From the NCBI GenBank assembly GCA_902768605.1, contig CACXLY010000081.1, forward strand, positions 1 through 19,947: a stretch of 19,947 bases of DNA. Reading direction: 5' to 3'. The notes beneath the pieces were generated by a model, which was not told where the DNA came from, ran no database searches, and saw only the letters and a list, made by a program, of their open reading frames with translations. The translations under genes were made by a program, and so were the position numbers. Of the stretch, positions 7,902 through 14,700 are shown piece by piece. This DNA is from an uncultured Bacteroidales bacterium (GTDB lineage Bacteria > Bacteroidota > Bacteroidia > Bacteroidales > Bacteroidaceae). Every line of letters starts with the position of its first letter. Within the stretch, counting starts at the first letter, position 1.

Positions 7902-8014
7902 GATTAAAGATTAAAGATTACGGATTAAGGCTGATAGTGATGGTTGGCAGCAAAACAACCAAACTTTAATCTTTAATGGTATCAGCCGTAATCTTTAATC
8001 CTTAATCTTTAATC
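7902..8014. repeat. 35-bp inverted repeat of GATTAAA units
   Basis: Arms at 7902-7936 and 7980-8014 are complementary at 31 of 35 positions and surround a 43-nt loop. Each arm is built from 7-nt GATTAAA-like units ending in GGCTGATA. It fills the gap between the helicase and the STM3941-like gene and begins 5 nt after the latter's stop codon, so it could stop or stabilise the transcript. Confidence 0.85.
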
Positions 8015-8018
8015 ATTG

Positions 8019-8489
8019 TCAAATTCGTTTTAACCTTTGGTTCAGCAAATGGCACAACTCGTCGGCCGTCATGCTGATGTCAACAACGGAGATAGACTCT
8101 TGGGCATTGATGAGGTGCTTGTTCATGGAACGGAAGAGGCGGCCGAAGATGCTGGCGTCCTCCATCTTTTGCCGTTCCACATTGGGCTTGTAGTTGATGG
8201 CTACGAAGTTGTTATCCCCAAGTCTCCTGACCTCGAAGGACGCGACGTCGGCAAAGCGGACGTGCCACGTCTTCATTCCTCGGTAGGAGATTCCCTCGTC
8301 GTTGATGGTCAGGTGAGGCTGGTCGAAGAGCCTTTCCTTCAGGAACGACCAGAGCAACACGATGCCGCCGCAGCCGAAGAACACGATAGTGACCCATCCT
8401 ACAACCAGATGATACACGTTCCTGTGCATGTGGAGGATGTAGACGCCGCCACAGACGAAGAGGATGCTTCCCAAAAACAGCAGCAGCAT
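8019..8489 (-). CDS. STM3941-like two-TM membrane protein, N-terminus unclear
   Basis: A 156-residue protein with two N-terminal membrane helices (about 1-23 and 26-48) and a soluble C-terminal domain (PHLTINDEGISYRG...FADVASFEV...VDISMTADELCHLLNQRL) that resembles the STM3941 family (function unknown, PH-like fold suspected). Reading in frame upstream of the ATG gives KEVKIYHSLWR, the kind of short basic lead expected in this family, but no ATG, GTG or TTG lies between it and a TAA, and a simple repeat starts there. Either translation begins at 8489 with a short N-terminus, or the original start codon was lost to the repeat. Confidence 0.7.
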   Translation of the reverse strand: MLLLFLGSILFVCGGVYILHMHRNVYHLVVGWVTIVFFGCGGIVLLWSFLKERLFDQPHLTINDEGISYRGMKTWHVRFADVASFEVRRLGDNNFVAINYKPNVERQKMEDASIFGRLFRSMNKHLINAQESISVVDISMTADELCHLLNQRLKRI

Positions 8490-8526
8490 CCGCCAGAGAG
8501 AATGATATATCTTGACTTCTTTGGTC

Positions 8527-8570
8527 TTTTACCTTTTTACCTTTTCACTTTTTTACTTTTTCAACCTTTC
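8527..8570. repeat. simple repeat of TTTTTAC/TTTTCAC units
   Basis: The minus strand reads GTTGAAAAAGT, GAAAAGG, TAAAAAGG, TAAAAG in succession, the same family as the perfect hairpin at 10276-10357. It encodes the end of SodB (RLKK and the stop) and abuts the truncated start of the STM3941-like gene. Confidence 0.6.
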
Positions 8571-9140
8571 CTCTATGACGTTCCAGTCAATAATCTGCCA
8601 AAGCGCGGCAAGATGATCGGGCCGACGATTCTGGTAATCGAGGTAGTAGGCATGTTCCCAGACGTCGAAGGTCAGCAGGGGCTTGAGGCCTTTCTGCACG
8701 GGATTGGCGGCATTCGGCTCTTGCGTGATGACGAGTTTGCCGTCCTTATCTGCCGAGAGCCACACCCAACCCGAGCCGAAGAGGGTCGCTCCCTTCTTCT
8801 GAAACTCGTCCTTGAAGGCCTCGAACGAACCGAAGTCGCGCTTAATAGCAGACCCTACCAAACCTCCCTTTAAAGGGGAGGCTTCCTTCCCCTTAAACTG
8901 ACGGAAGTAGAGTTCGTGGTTCAAGATTTGTCCCGCATTGTTGAGAATGCCGCCACTTGCCTTGCAGACAATCTCCTCGAGGCTCGCTTCCTCGAATCCG
9001 CTGCCAGGCAGAAGTGCGTTGAGGTTATTGACGTAGGCGGCAAGATGCTTGCCGTGATGGAAGCCAATCGTGTCCTTACTGATGACTGGCTGCAGGGCAT
9101 CTGCCTCGTAGGGCAATGCCATCAAACTAAACTTTCCCAT
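8553..9140 (-). CDS. sodB: superoxide dismutase, Fe-type or cambialistic
   Basis: A 195-residue Fe/Mn superoxide dismutase, which converts superoxide to hydrogen peroxide and oxygen in the cytoplasm. Metal ligands by family position: His28 (FHHGKH), His75 (ILNHELYF), Asp159 and His163 (FDVWEHAYYLDYQNRR). Gln71 (NAGQILNH) occupies the second-sphere site typical of Fe-type enzymes, so Fe or cambialistic use is likely. The loop EASPLKGGLVGS (86-97) is encoded by a CTCCCTTTAAAGGGGAG palindrome, and the last residues come from another repeat. Starts at 9140 or 9122 (MALPY) are both possible; 9140 is preferred because the A/T-rich leader after the promoter box ends there. Confidence 0.93.
   Translation of the reverse strand: MGKFSLMALPYEADALQPVISKDTIGFHHGKHLAAYVNNLNALLPGSGFEEASLEEIVCKASGGILNNAGQILNHELYFRQFKGKEASPLKGGLVGSAIKRDFGSFEAFKDEFQKKGATLFGSGWVWLSADKDGKLVITQEPNAANPVQKGLKPLLTFDVWEHAYYLDYQNRRPDHLAALWQIIDWNVIEERLKK
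8863..8881. repeat. CTCCCTTTAAAGGGGAG palindrome inside sodB
   Basis: A near-perfect 19-nt palindrome of the same family as 9927-9945 and 18346-18364. It is read in frame as SPLKGGL in the loop before the conserved AIKRDFGSFEAF helix. Confidence 0.65.
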
Positions 9141-9171
9141 ACATTATTATATTTATATAGTTTTGCGCCTG

Positions 9172-9179
9172 CAAAGATA
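9172..9179 (-). promoter_or_regulatory. -7 promoter box of sodB
   Basis: Minus-strand TATCTTTG followed by GC matches the Bacteroidota -7 consensus. It lies about 32 nt upstream of the sodB ATG. No convincing -33 element is seen because ATTGAAA repeats occupy that position. Confidence 0.6.
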
Positions 9180-9188
9180 CGAAATATA

Positions 9189-9209
9189 ATTGAAAATTGA
9201 AAATTGAAA
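9189..9209. repeat. three exact ATTGAAA units upstream of sodB
   Basis: Three perfect 7-nt ATTGAAA units in a row, the same unit as in the two purL insertions at 14954-15034 and 15356-15433. Confidence 0.8.
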
Positions 9210-9250
9210 TGTTAAAAGATGCAACAAATCGAAAGATTTCTTGTAAAATG

Positions 9251-9282
9251 TTTGGTTTATAATATAAACTTGTTTACCTTTG
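9251..9282 (+). promoter_or_regulatory. Bacteroidota promoter for the 9346 gene
   Basis: TTTG at 9251-9254, a 20-nt spacer and TACCTTTG at 9275-9282 match the -33/-7 consensus closely. The ATG at 9346 lies about 64 nt downstream of the -7 box. Confidence 0.75.
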
Positions 9283-9345
9283 CAGCGTCAAACGTTATAA
9301 ATCGTGTCGAAACACTTTAATAATAACCACTTAACACAAGAAACT

Positions 9346-9885
9346 ATGGAAGAGAACATGGAGCTGACTGCTGAGCGCAGTCTTGAGATTATTACCGAAC
9401 AGCTTGAAAAGAGTCGCCGTGCTGTGTCGAAGGATACGGGGCAGTGGCTTTTCGTGTCGGGTTTGACGACGATGATAACGGCCGTCGTCGTGGCATGTGC
9501 CAACTATCTTACTTGGACACCTCGAGTGCCTGTTCCTGAGAGTCTGGTAGGCACGTTAGTCAGGAAGACTTGGTACACCATTCTGGCTTTTTCCCTTGTT
9601 TATGTCGTTATTGCTACTGTATGGAATATCGTTTTGCAACACTATGAGAGTCCCGAAGTCTTTCTTCATGCTGGGATGCACATAACGCCTATCATCATTA
9701 CGCTGCTGGCTGTTGCGGTCAGCATGACAGGCCTCATCCTGAAGAAAAGCACGTTGGTATGGTTCGGATTGCTGTCCTTCGTGATATTACGTTTCGGCTT
9801 ATTCTCGGTTATAATAAGTCGTGTCTTGCCACCTACGGCGTTGACCAAGTCGAGCTTATATTCCTCTTTGCCCTTGTCGGCCTGA
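9346..9885 (+). CDS. four-TM membrane protein, apparently frameshifted near its C-terminus
   Basis: A 179-residue membrane protein resembling a conserved Bacteroidota family that usually precedes a small winged-helix regulator. The N-terminus MEENMELTAERSLEIITEQL is family-like, and membrane helices fall at about 34-55, 76-98, 111-131 and 135-158. I preferred the ATG at 9346 over an in-frame ATG at 9304. The last ~20 residues (RVLPPTALTKSSLYSS) look out of frame: another frame, from about 9825 to TAA at 9924-9926, reads ATYGVDQVELIFLFALVG and then LMLPGWMLKRE, the hydrophobic end with a PGWMLK-type terminus expected for this family. A one-base indel between about 9800 and 9835 would restore it. 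It could be a decayed gene, a sequencing error or, less likely, programmed frameshifting. Confidence 0.65.
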   Translation: MEENMELTAERSLEIITEQLEKSRRAVSKDTGQWLFVSGLTTMITAVVVACANYLTWTPRVPVPESLVGTLVRKTWYTILAFSLVYVVIATVWNIVLQHYESPEVFLHAGMHITPIIITLLAVAVSMTGLILKKSTLVWFGLLSFVILRFGLFSVIISRVLPPTALTKSSLYSSLPLSA

Positions 9886-9908
9886 TGCTCCCAGGTTGGA
9901 TGCTTAAA

Positions 9909-9985
9909 AGGGAGGACCCCCTCTAACTCCCCCTTAAAGGGGGAGAAAATAAATGGTAAATTGTAAATGATTAAATGGTAAATGA
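9909..9985. repeat. composite repeat: CTCCCCCTTAAAGGGGGAG palindrome plus GTAAATN units
   Basis: 9927-9945 is a 19-nt palindrome; just before it, GACCCCCTCTAA supplies the stop codon of the frame-corrected 9346 gene. 9953-9985 then holds 7-nt GTAAATT/GTAAATG-type units that contain the start codon of the next gene. Confidence 0.7.
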
Positions 9986-10296
9986 CTATGGTTTTCCAAC
10001 CATTAGACCCGTTGTTGCACGCTGAGTTGCGACTTGCCGTGATGTCCTTGCTCATCGCCGACGTGGAGGCCGAGTTCCCTTATATCAAGGAGCAGACGGG
10101 AGCGACGGCAGGCAACCTGAGTGTTCAAATTGATAAACTGTCTTCGGCGGGTTACATCAAGGTCAAGAAGACGTTCAAAGGGAAGCGACCCTGCACGATA
10201 TGTCGCATCACGGCAAAGGGTCAGAAGGCTTTCACGGCCTATGTCGAGGCCCTGAAGAGCTATTTGGATGTAAAAGTTGAAAAGGTGAAAAGTTGA
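9982..10296 (+). CDS. winged-helix transcriptional regulator
   Basis: A 104-residue protein of the small stand-alone winged-helix group (HTH_34/MarR-like). HPLL-like start DPLLHAELRLAVMSLL, recognition region TGATAGNLSVQIDKLSSAGYI (~39-59, G-N-L-S in the recognition helix), wing KKTFKGKRPCTICRITAKGQKAF, and a C-terminal helix EALKSYLD. It probably regulates, or acts with, the membrane protein encoded just upstream, a pairing common in Bacteroidota (family knowledge). ATGs at 9982 and 9988 are both usable; both are embedded in GTAAATN repeats and have no ribosome site. The last residues (KVEKVKS) and the stop codon are read from arm 1 of a perfect inverted repeat. Confidence 0.85.
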   Translation: MTMVFQPLDPLLHAELRLAVMSLLIADVEAEFPYIKEQTGATAGNLSVQIDKLSSAGYIKVKKTFKGKRPCTICRITAKGQKAFTAYVEALKSYLDVKVEKVKS

Positions 10297-10357
10297 AAAA
10301 GTAAGAGGGTGAAAAGTCTTTCTTGCTTGATTCATTTCAACTTTTCACCTTTTCAAC
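10276..10357. repeat. perfect 23-bp inverted repeat, possible terminator
   Basis: Arms 10276-10298 and 10335-10357 are complementary at all 23 positions (built of GTTGAAAA/GGTGAAAA units) around a 36-nt loop. The regulator's stop codon (10294-10296) is inside arm 1, and a T-rich tract (CATTTTTCCCTTTTC) follows arm 2, so on the plus strand it may act as a terminator. Confidence 0.85.
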
Positions 10358-10381
10358 CTTCATTTTTCCCTTTTCATTTTC

Positions 10382-10412
10382 TTTGTTCTTTCAGCTTTAT
10401 TTCGTAACTTTG
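10382..10412 (+). promoter_or_regulatory. Bacteroidota promoter for the BRO-like gene
   Basis: TTTG at 10382-10385, a 19-nt spacer and TAACTTTG at 10405-10412 form one of the best consensus promoters in the window. An AAGGAG ribosome site (10421-10426) sits 8 nt before the ATG at 10435. Confidence 0.8.
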
Positions 10413-10434
10413 CAGGCGGAAAGGAGATGTTACT

Positions 10435-10797
10435 ATGAATGAGAATTTCGCCATACAACTGTTCGAAGGAAAGAAAGTCCGCTTCGTGTGGGACGAAGAA
10501 GCAGAGAAGTACTACTTTGCCATCGTGGATATAGTACAAGTTTTAACTGAGAGCCTTGATGCGACTGCGTATTGGCGAAAGCTGAAGCAAAGGTTGAAAG
10601 CGGAGGGAAATGAAACCGTGACAAATTGTCACGCTTTGAAAATGCCTGCTGCTGACGGCAAGCGACGCCTGACGGATGTGGCTGATTTAGAGCAAACGTT
10701 TCGTCTCATTCAGTCCATTCCCTCGAAGAAAGCGGAGCCGGTAAAGGCTTGGTTGGCTGAGGTGGGCGCCCAGCGCATCGACCAGGACACAGCATGA
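10435..10797 (+). CDS. truncated BRO/antirepressor-like (Bro-N) protein
   Basis: A 120-residue protein matching the N-terminal Bro-N DNA-binding domain of phage antirepressor and DinD-like proteins: FEGKKVRFVWDEEAEKYYFAIVDI (here residues ~11-34), AYWRKLKQRLKAEGNETVTN, LKMPAADGKRRLTDVADLEQ and FRLIQSIPSKKAEPVKAWLAEVG. Full-length relatives continue for another 100-200 residues after this point; here the frame ends shortly after QRIDQ. Promoter and ribosome site are intact, so a short product may still be made. It is either a remnant of a mobile or phage-derived gene or a minimal version. Confidence 0.75.
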   Translation: MNENFAIQLFEGKKVRFVWDEEAEKYYFAIVDIVQVLTESLDATAYWRKLKQRLKAEGNETVTNCHALKMPAADGKRRLTDVADLEQTFRLIQSIPSKKAEPVKAWLAEVGAQRIDQDTA

Positions 10798-10889
10798 TAT
10801 CTTCCGAACGCGCCTCCGACAGCATCAAGCAAGTGGAGAGTCACGAGGCAGACGCTTTGCCTCTGACTGACGAAACAAAAATAAATTAA
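10794..10889 (+). CDS. possible 31-residue ORF overlapping the BRO-like stop codon
   Basis: ATG at 10794 overlaps the preceding TGA (ATGA) and opens a frame MISSERASDSIKQVESHEAD, then ALPLTDETKIN, to TAA. The codons look gene-like (charged, no bias breaks), and the stop is inside the following AATTAAA repeat. It may be the out-of-frame C-terminal remnant of a longer BRO-like gene or a tiny coupled ORF. I do not recognise it. Confidence 0.3.
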   Translation: MISSERASDSIKQVESHEADALPLTDETKIN

Positions 10890-10981
10890 AAATTAAGGAT
10901 TAAGAAAGAAGAATTGAGAAATATTTCGTACCTTTGTATCGCGATTTAATTCTTAATTCTTAACTCTTCATTCTTAATTCT
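10884..10981. repeat. imperfect inverted repeat of AATTAAG units with a promoter in its loop
   Basis: Arm 1 (about 10884-10918) consists of five 7-nt AATTAAG-like units; arm 2 (about 10945-10981) is the complement (AATTCTT units). Roughly three quarters of positions pair. Confidence 0.65.
10929..10936 (+). promoter_or_regulatory. -7 promoter box of the 10992 gene
   Basis: TACCTTTG matches TAnnTTTG and is followed 55 nt later by the ATG at 10992. It lies in the loop between the two repeat arms. No -33 TTTG is seen. Confidence 0.5.
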
Positions 10982-10991
10982 CCCAAGCACC

Positions 10992-11477
10992 ATGAAGCGA
11001 GCTATTATACTTCCTGCCGTTGCCATCATCCTGTTGGCCACCTTTGTGGGACCTTATCTGTTGCTGCTTTTGATAGTCATCCCCATCGCTTATTTCTTCA
11101 TAGATCGGCTGGAAAAGGCTGCTCCGAAGCGCGTCACATACGCCAATATCGAGGAAGTCGAAGCGAAGTACGGGCAGCCGGACGATGCTGTGGTGCTTAG
11201 TGCGACGAGGGCCAACGAGCTGCAGGCCCTGATGCTCTTCTACAAGGCGCAGGACAAAGTGATTGTCTGTGGCGAGGAGATGAGGCTGAGCGACTTGGAG
11301 GGCGTGATGTCGAAGAACATGGCAACGCCCTATACGATTGACGAATATGCCGTTGTTATCGCGACGAAAGACCCGCTTCATCCCACCATCCAGCTCCGCG
11401 TGGGCTATGACGGCGCCCTGGCTGGCGAGATAGCCGGCCAGATTGACCAGCACATCTCGCACGACTTCTCTGCATAA
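10992..11477 (+). CDS. small membrane-anchored protein of unknown function
   Basis: A 161-residue protein with a strongly hydrophobic N-terminus (residues ~4-37, probably two closely spaced membrane helices with GP at 20-21) and a soluble domain from ~50 on (YANIEEVEAKYGQPDDAVVLSATRAN, then KVIVCGEEMRLSDLEGV and DEYAVVIATKD). I do not recognise the family. The general plan (two helices, then a small alpha/beta domain with a strand-rich centre) resembles the STM3941-like protein at 8019-8489, but no sequence match was seen. The start is MKR after CACC with no ribosome site; a promoter box lies 55 nt upstream. Confidence 0.7.
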   Translation: MKRAIILPAVAIILLATFVGPYLLLLLIVIPIAYFFIDRLEKAAPKRVTYANIEEVEAKYGQPDDAVVLSATRANELQALMLFYKAQDKVIVCGEEMRLSDLEGVMSKNMATPYTIDEYAVVIATKDPLHPTIQLRVGYDGALAGEIAGQIDQHISHDFSA

Positions 11478-11485
11478 AACAGCCG

Positions 11486-11662
11486 ACGCTTCATGTTGCG
11501 TTCTTTGCAACATCATGTACATGCAATTGCAAGTTCATGTACTTTCAATTGCTGCATCGCGACAAAGCAATCAACTACGCCTGTCAAGTTTTACGGCGAC
11601 ACGTGCCATGTCTGGCAATTACGCTTGTTAAGTTGCCAAACTAAGCGCGTGTCGTTTCCTTT
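11486..11662. repeat. array of about eight degenerate 22-bp repeats
   Basis: In the plus strand, consecutive blocks beginning at about 11486, 11508, 11530, 11552 (23 nt), 11575, 11597, 11619 and 11641 share a CTACGC(N)TGTCAAGTT-type pattern (for example CTACGCCTGTCAAGTT at 11575 and TTACGCTTGTTAAGTTGCC at 11619). The complement matches the array at 17092-17223 unit for unit. The units are contiguous, without spacers; the left half is more diverged (CATGTACATG-containing). Confidence 0.7.
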
Positions 11663-11738
11663 TTCTCCTGCGCACATTATTTTTATTATAACAGGAAAAA
11701 ATCAGAGCCAACACGAAGGAATTCTCAGGAAATTGTTG

Positions 11739-11746
11739 TATCTTTG
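11739..11746 (+). promoter_or_regulatory. -7 promoter box of purL
   Basis: TATCTTTG followed by CACGCG. The purL ATG at 11774 is 28 nt downstream. An in-frame ATG at 11744 overlaps the box itself and is therefore not the start. Confidence 0.65.
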
Positions 11747-11773
11747 CACGCGAAAAAAGTAACAAGCAAAGGT

Positions 11774-14700
11774 ATGACGATAACTTTCTTCAAGACACCG
11801 CAGCGGAGCATCATCGCGACTGAGAGCAAGCAGGCTCTCACAGCTGCAGAAATCGAGAAACTCTGCTGGCTGTATGGCGGAGCAGAGATAGAAAAAGAGG
11901 AGAACCTGACGGGTGACTTCATCGGTCCTCGCCGCGAGATGATTACGCCGTGGAGCACTAACGCGGTGGAAATCACACAGAACATGGCCATCCAGGGCAT
12001 TACGAGGATAGAGGAATACTACCCAGCCCCCTCCCCCGACCCCTCCCACGAGGAGGAGGGGAGCACGGCGTCTGAAAGCCTCCCTCCTCGGGGGGAGGTT
12101 GGAGGGGGGCTTTTCGACCCCATGCTCCAGCGCCTCTATCACGGCCTCAATCAGGACATCTTCACCATCAACAAGCAGCCCGATCCCATCATCAGCATCG
12201 AGAATCTGGAGGAATACAACGAGCAGGAAGGCCTCGCGCTGTCGCCCGAAGAGATTGAATACCTGCATAAAGTGGAAGGTCAGCTTGGCAGGAAACTCAC
12301 TGACAGCGAGGTCTTTGGCTTCGCTCAAATTAACAGCGAGCATTGCCGACACAAGATATTCGGCGGCACATTTATTATCGATGGCGAGGAGAAAGAGTCG
12401 TCTCTCTTCCAGATGATAAAGAAAACGACTCAGGAGAACCCTCATCACATCATTTCTGCCTATAAGGATAATGTGGCGTTTGCTGAGGGACCGGTCGTCG
12501 AGCAGTTTGCTCCGAAGGACCACAGCACGAGCGATTACTTCGAAGTGCGTGACATCGAGAGCGTTATCAGCCTCAAAGCCGAGACGCACAACTTCCCGAC
12601 TACGGTCGAGCCCTTCAACGGAGCATCGACCGGCACAGGCGGCGAGATACGCGACCGCATGGGAGGCGGCACAGGTTCATGGCCCATCGCAGGTACTGCG
12701 GTGTATATGACAGCCTATCCAAGGACAGCCCCCTCCCCCAACCCCTCCCCCGAGGAGGAGGGGAGAACTGGCAGTCCGGCATCAGAAAGCCTCCCTCCTC
12801 CGGGGGAGGTTGGAGGGGGGCTGCCTCCCCGCAAGTGGCTCTACCAGACTCCCGAGCAGATTCTCATCAAGGCTTCGAATGGTGCTTCCGACTTCGGAAA
12901 CAAGTTCGGGCAGCCGCTCATCTGCGGTTCGGTGCTCACCTTCGAACATCAGGAGAAGCCTCACCCCCAGCCCCTCTCCGAGGAGAGGGGAGAAAAGGGA
13001 GTCGCCAACTCAGCAAAGGACGCCCCTCTCCTCGGAGAGGGGTCGGGGGAGAGGCTCTATGCCTACGATAAAGTCATCATGTTGGCTGGTGGCGTGGGAT
13101 ATGGCACGAAGCGCGATTGCTTGAAGAAAAAACCTCAGAAAGGCAATAAGATTGTGGTCGTGGGAGGTGATAACTATCGCATCGGACTTGGCGGCGGTAG
13201 CGTTTCCAGCGTGGAGACGGGTCGCTATTCGAGTGGCATCGAGCTTAACGCTGTACAGCGCGCCAACCCGGAAATGCAGAAGCGTGCCAACAATCTGGTG
13301 CGTGCACTTTGCGAAGAGGAAGTGAATCCCGTCGTCAGCATCCATGATCATGGAAGCGCAGGACACGTGAACTGCCTCTCCGAGCTTGTAGAAGAGTGCG
13401 GCGGACTCATTGATATGACGAAGCTTCCTATCGGCGACCCGACCCTCTCGGCCAAGGAAATCATCGCCAACGAAAGCCAGGAACGCATGGGACTGCTCAT
13501 CGACGAGAAGCACATCGAGCATGTCCGCAAGATTGCAGAAAGGGAGCGCGCCCCGCTTTATGTGGTCGGCGAGACCACCGGCGACGCCCATTTCGCCTTC
13601 CAGCAAGGGGATGGGAAGCGTCCGTTCGACCTCGATGTGGCTCAGATGTTTGGCCACAGCCCCAAGACCATCATGCGAGACAAGACGGTGGAGCACAAGT
13701 ACGCAGATATCGACCCTAAAGTCCTTAAGGACCTTAATGACCCTAAAGACCTTAAGGTCGCTCTCGAGCGAGTGCTTCAGCTTGAGGCCGTGGCCTGCAA
13801 AGACTGGCTGACCAACAAGGTGGACCGTTCCGTGACGGGCAAGGTGGCACGTCAGCAATGTCAGGGCGAACTGCAGTTGCCGCTCTCGGACTGTGGCGTG
13901 GTTGCCCTCGACTATCGTGGCGTGAAAGGCATCGCCACGGCTCTCGGTCATGCGCCACAGGCCGCTCTTGCCGACCCGGCTGCCGGTAGCGTCCTCTCTG
14001 TCGCAGAATCTCTGACAAATATCCTTTGGGCGCCGCTCGAAGAAGGACTCGACAGCGTCAGCCTCAGCGCGAACTGGATGTGGCCGTGTCGTGCTCAGGA
14101 AGGCGAGGACGCACGTCTCTATCAGGCAGTTGAAGCGTTGAGCGACTTCTGTTGCGCGCTTCAAATCAACGTTCCGACGGGCAAAGATTCGTTGAGTATG
14201 ACGCAGAAATACCCCGATGGAACTAAGGTTATCTCCCCCGGAACAGTCATCGTTTCGAGTGGCGGCCTGGTGAGCGACATCAAGAAGGTCGTCAGCCCAG
14301 TCCTGCAGAAACGTCCCTCTACATTATATCATATAGACTTCTCGTTCGACCAACTGCGTCTGGGCGGTTCCGCCTTTGCCCAAAGCCTTGGGAAGGTCGG
14401 GAGTGATGTGCCGACGGTGCGCGATCCGGAGTACTTCCGCGATGCCTTCAACGCCGTTCAGGACCTGATAAAGAAGGGCCTCATCCTCGCCGGACACGAC
14501 ATCTCGGCTGGCGGTCTCATCACCTGTCTGCTGGAGATGTGCTTCGCGAATACTGAGGGCGGACTCGACATCAACCTCGACAAACTGAAGTGCGACGACC
14601 TGGTGAAGCTCCTCTTTGCAGAGAACCCGGGCATCGTGATACAGGTTGCCGACGAGAACCGCACGGAGGTCAAGAAGCTGCTTGAGGCTGCGGGCGTCGG

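Noticed and set aside
11744..11773. purL start at the upstream in-frame ATG
   Set aside because: It overlaps the TATCTTTG promoter box, so it would not be on the transcript.
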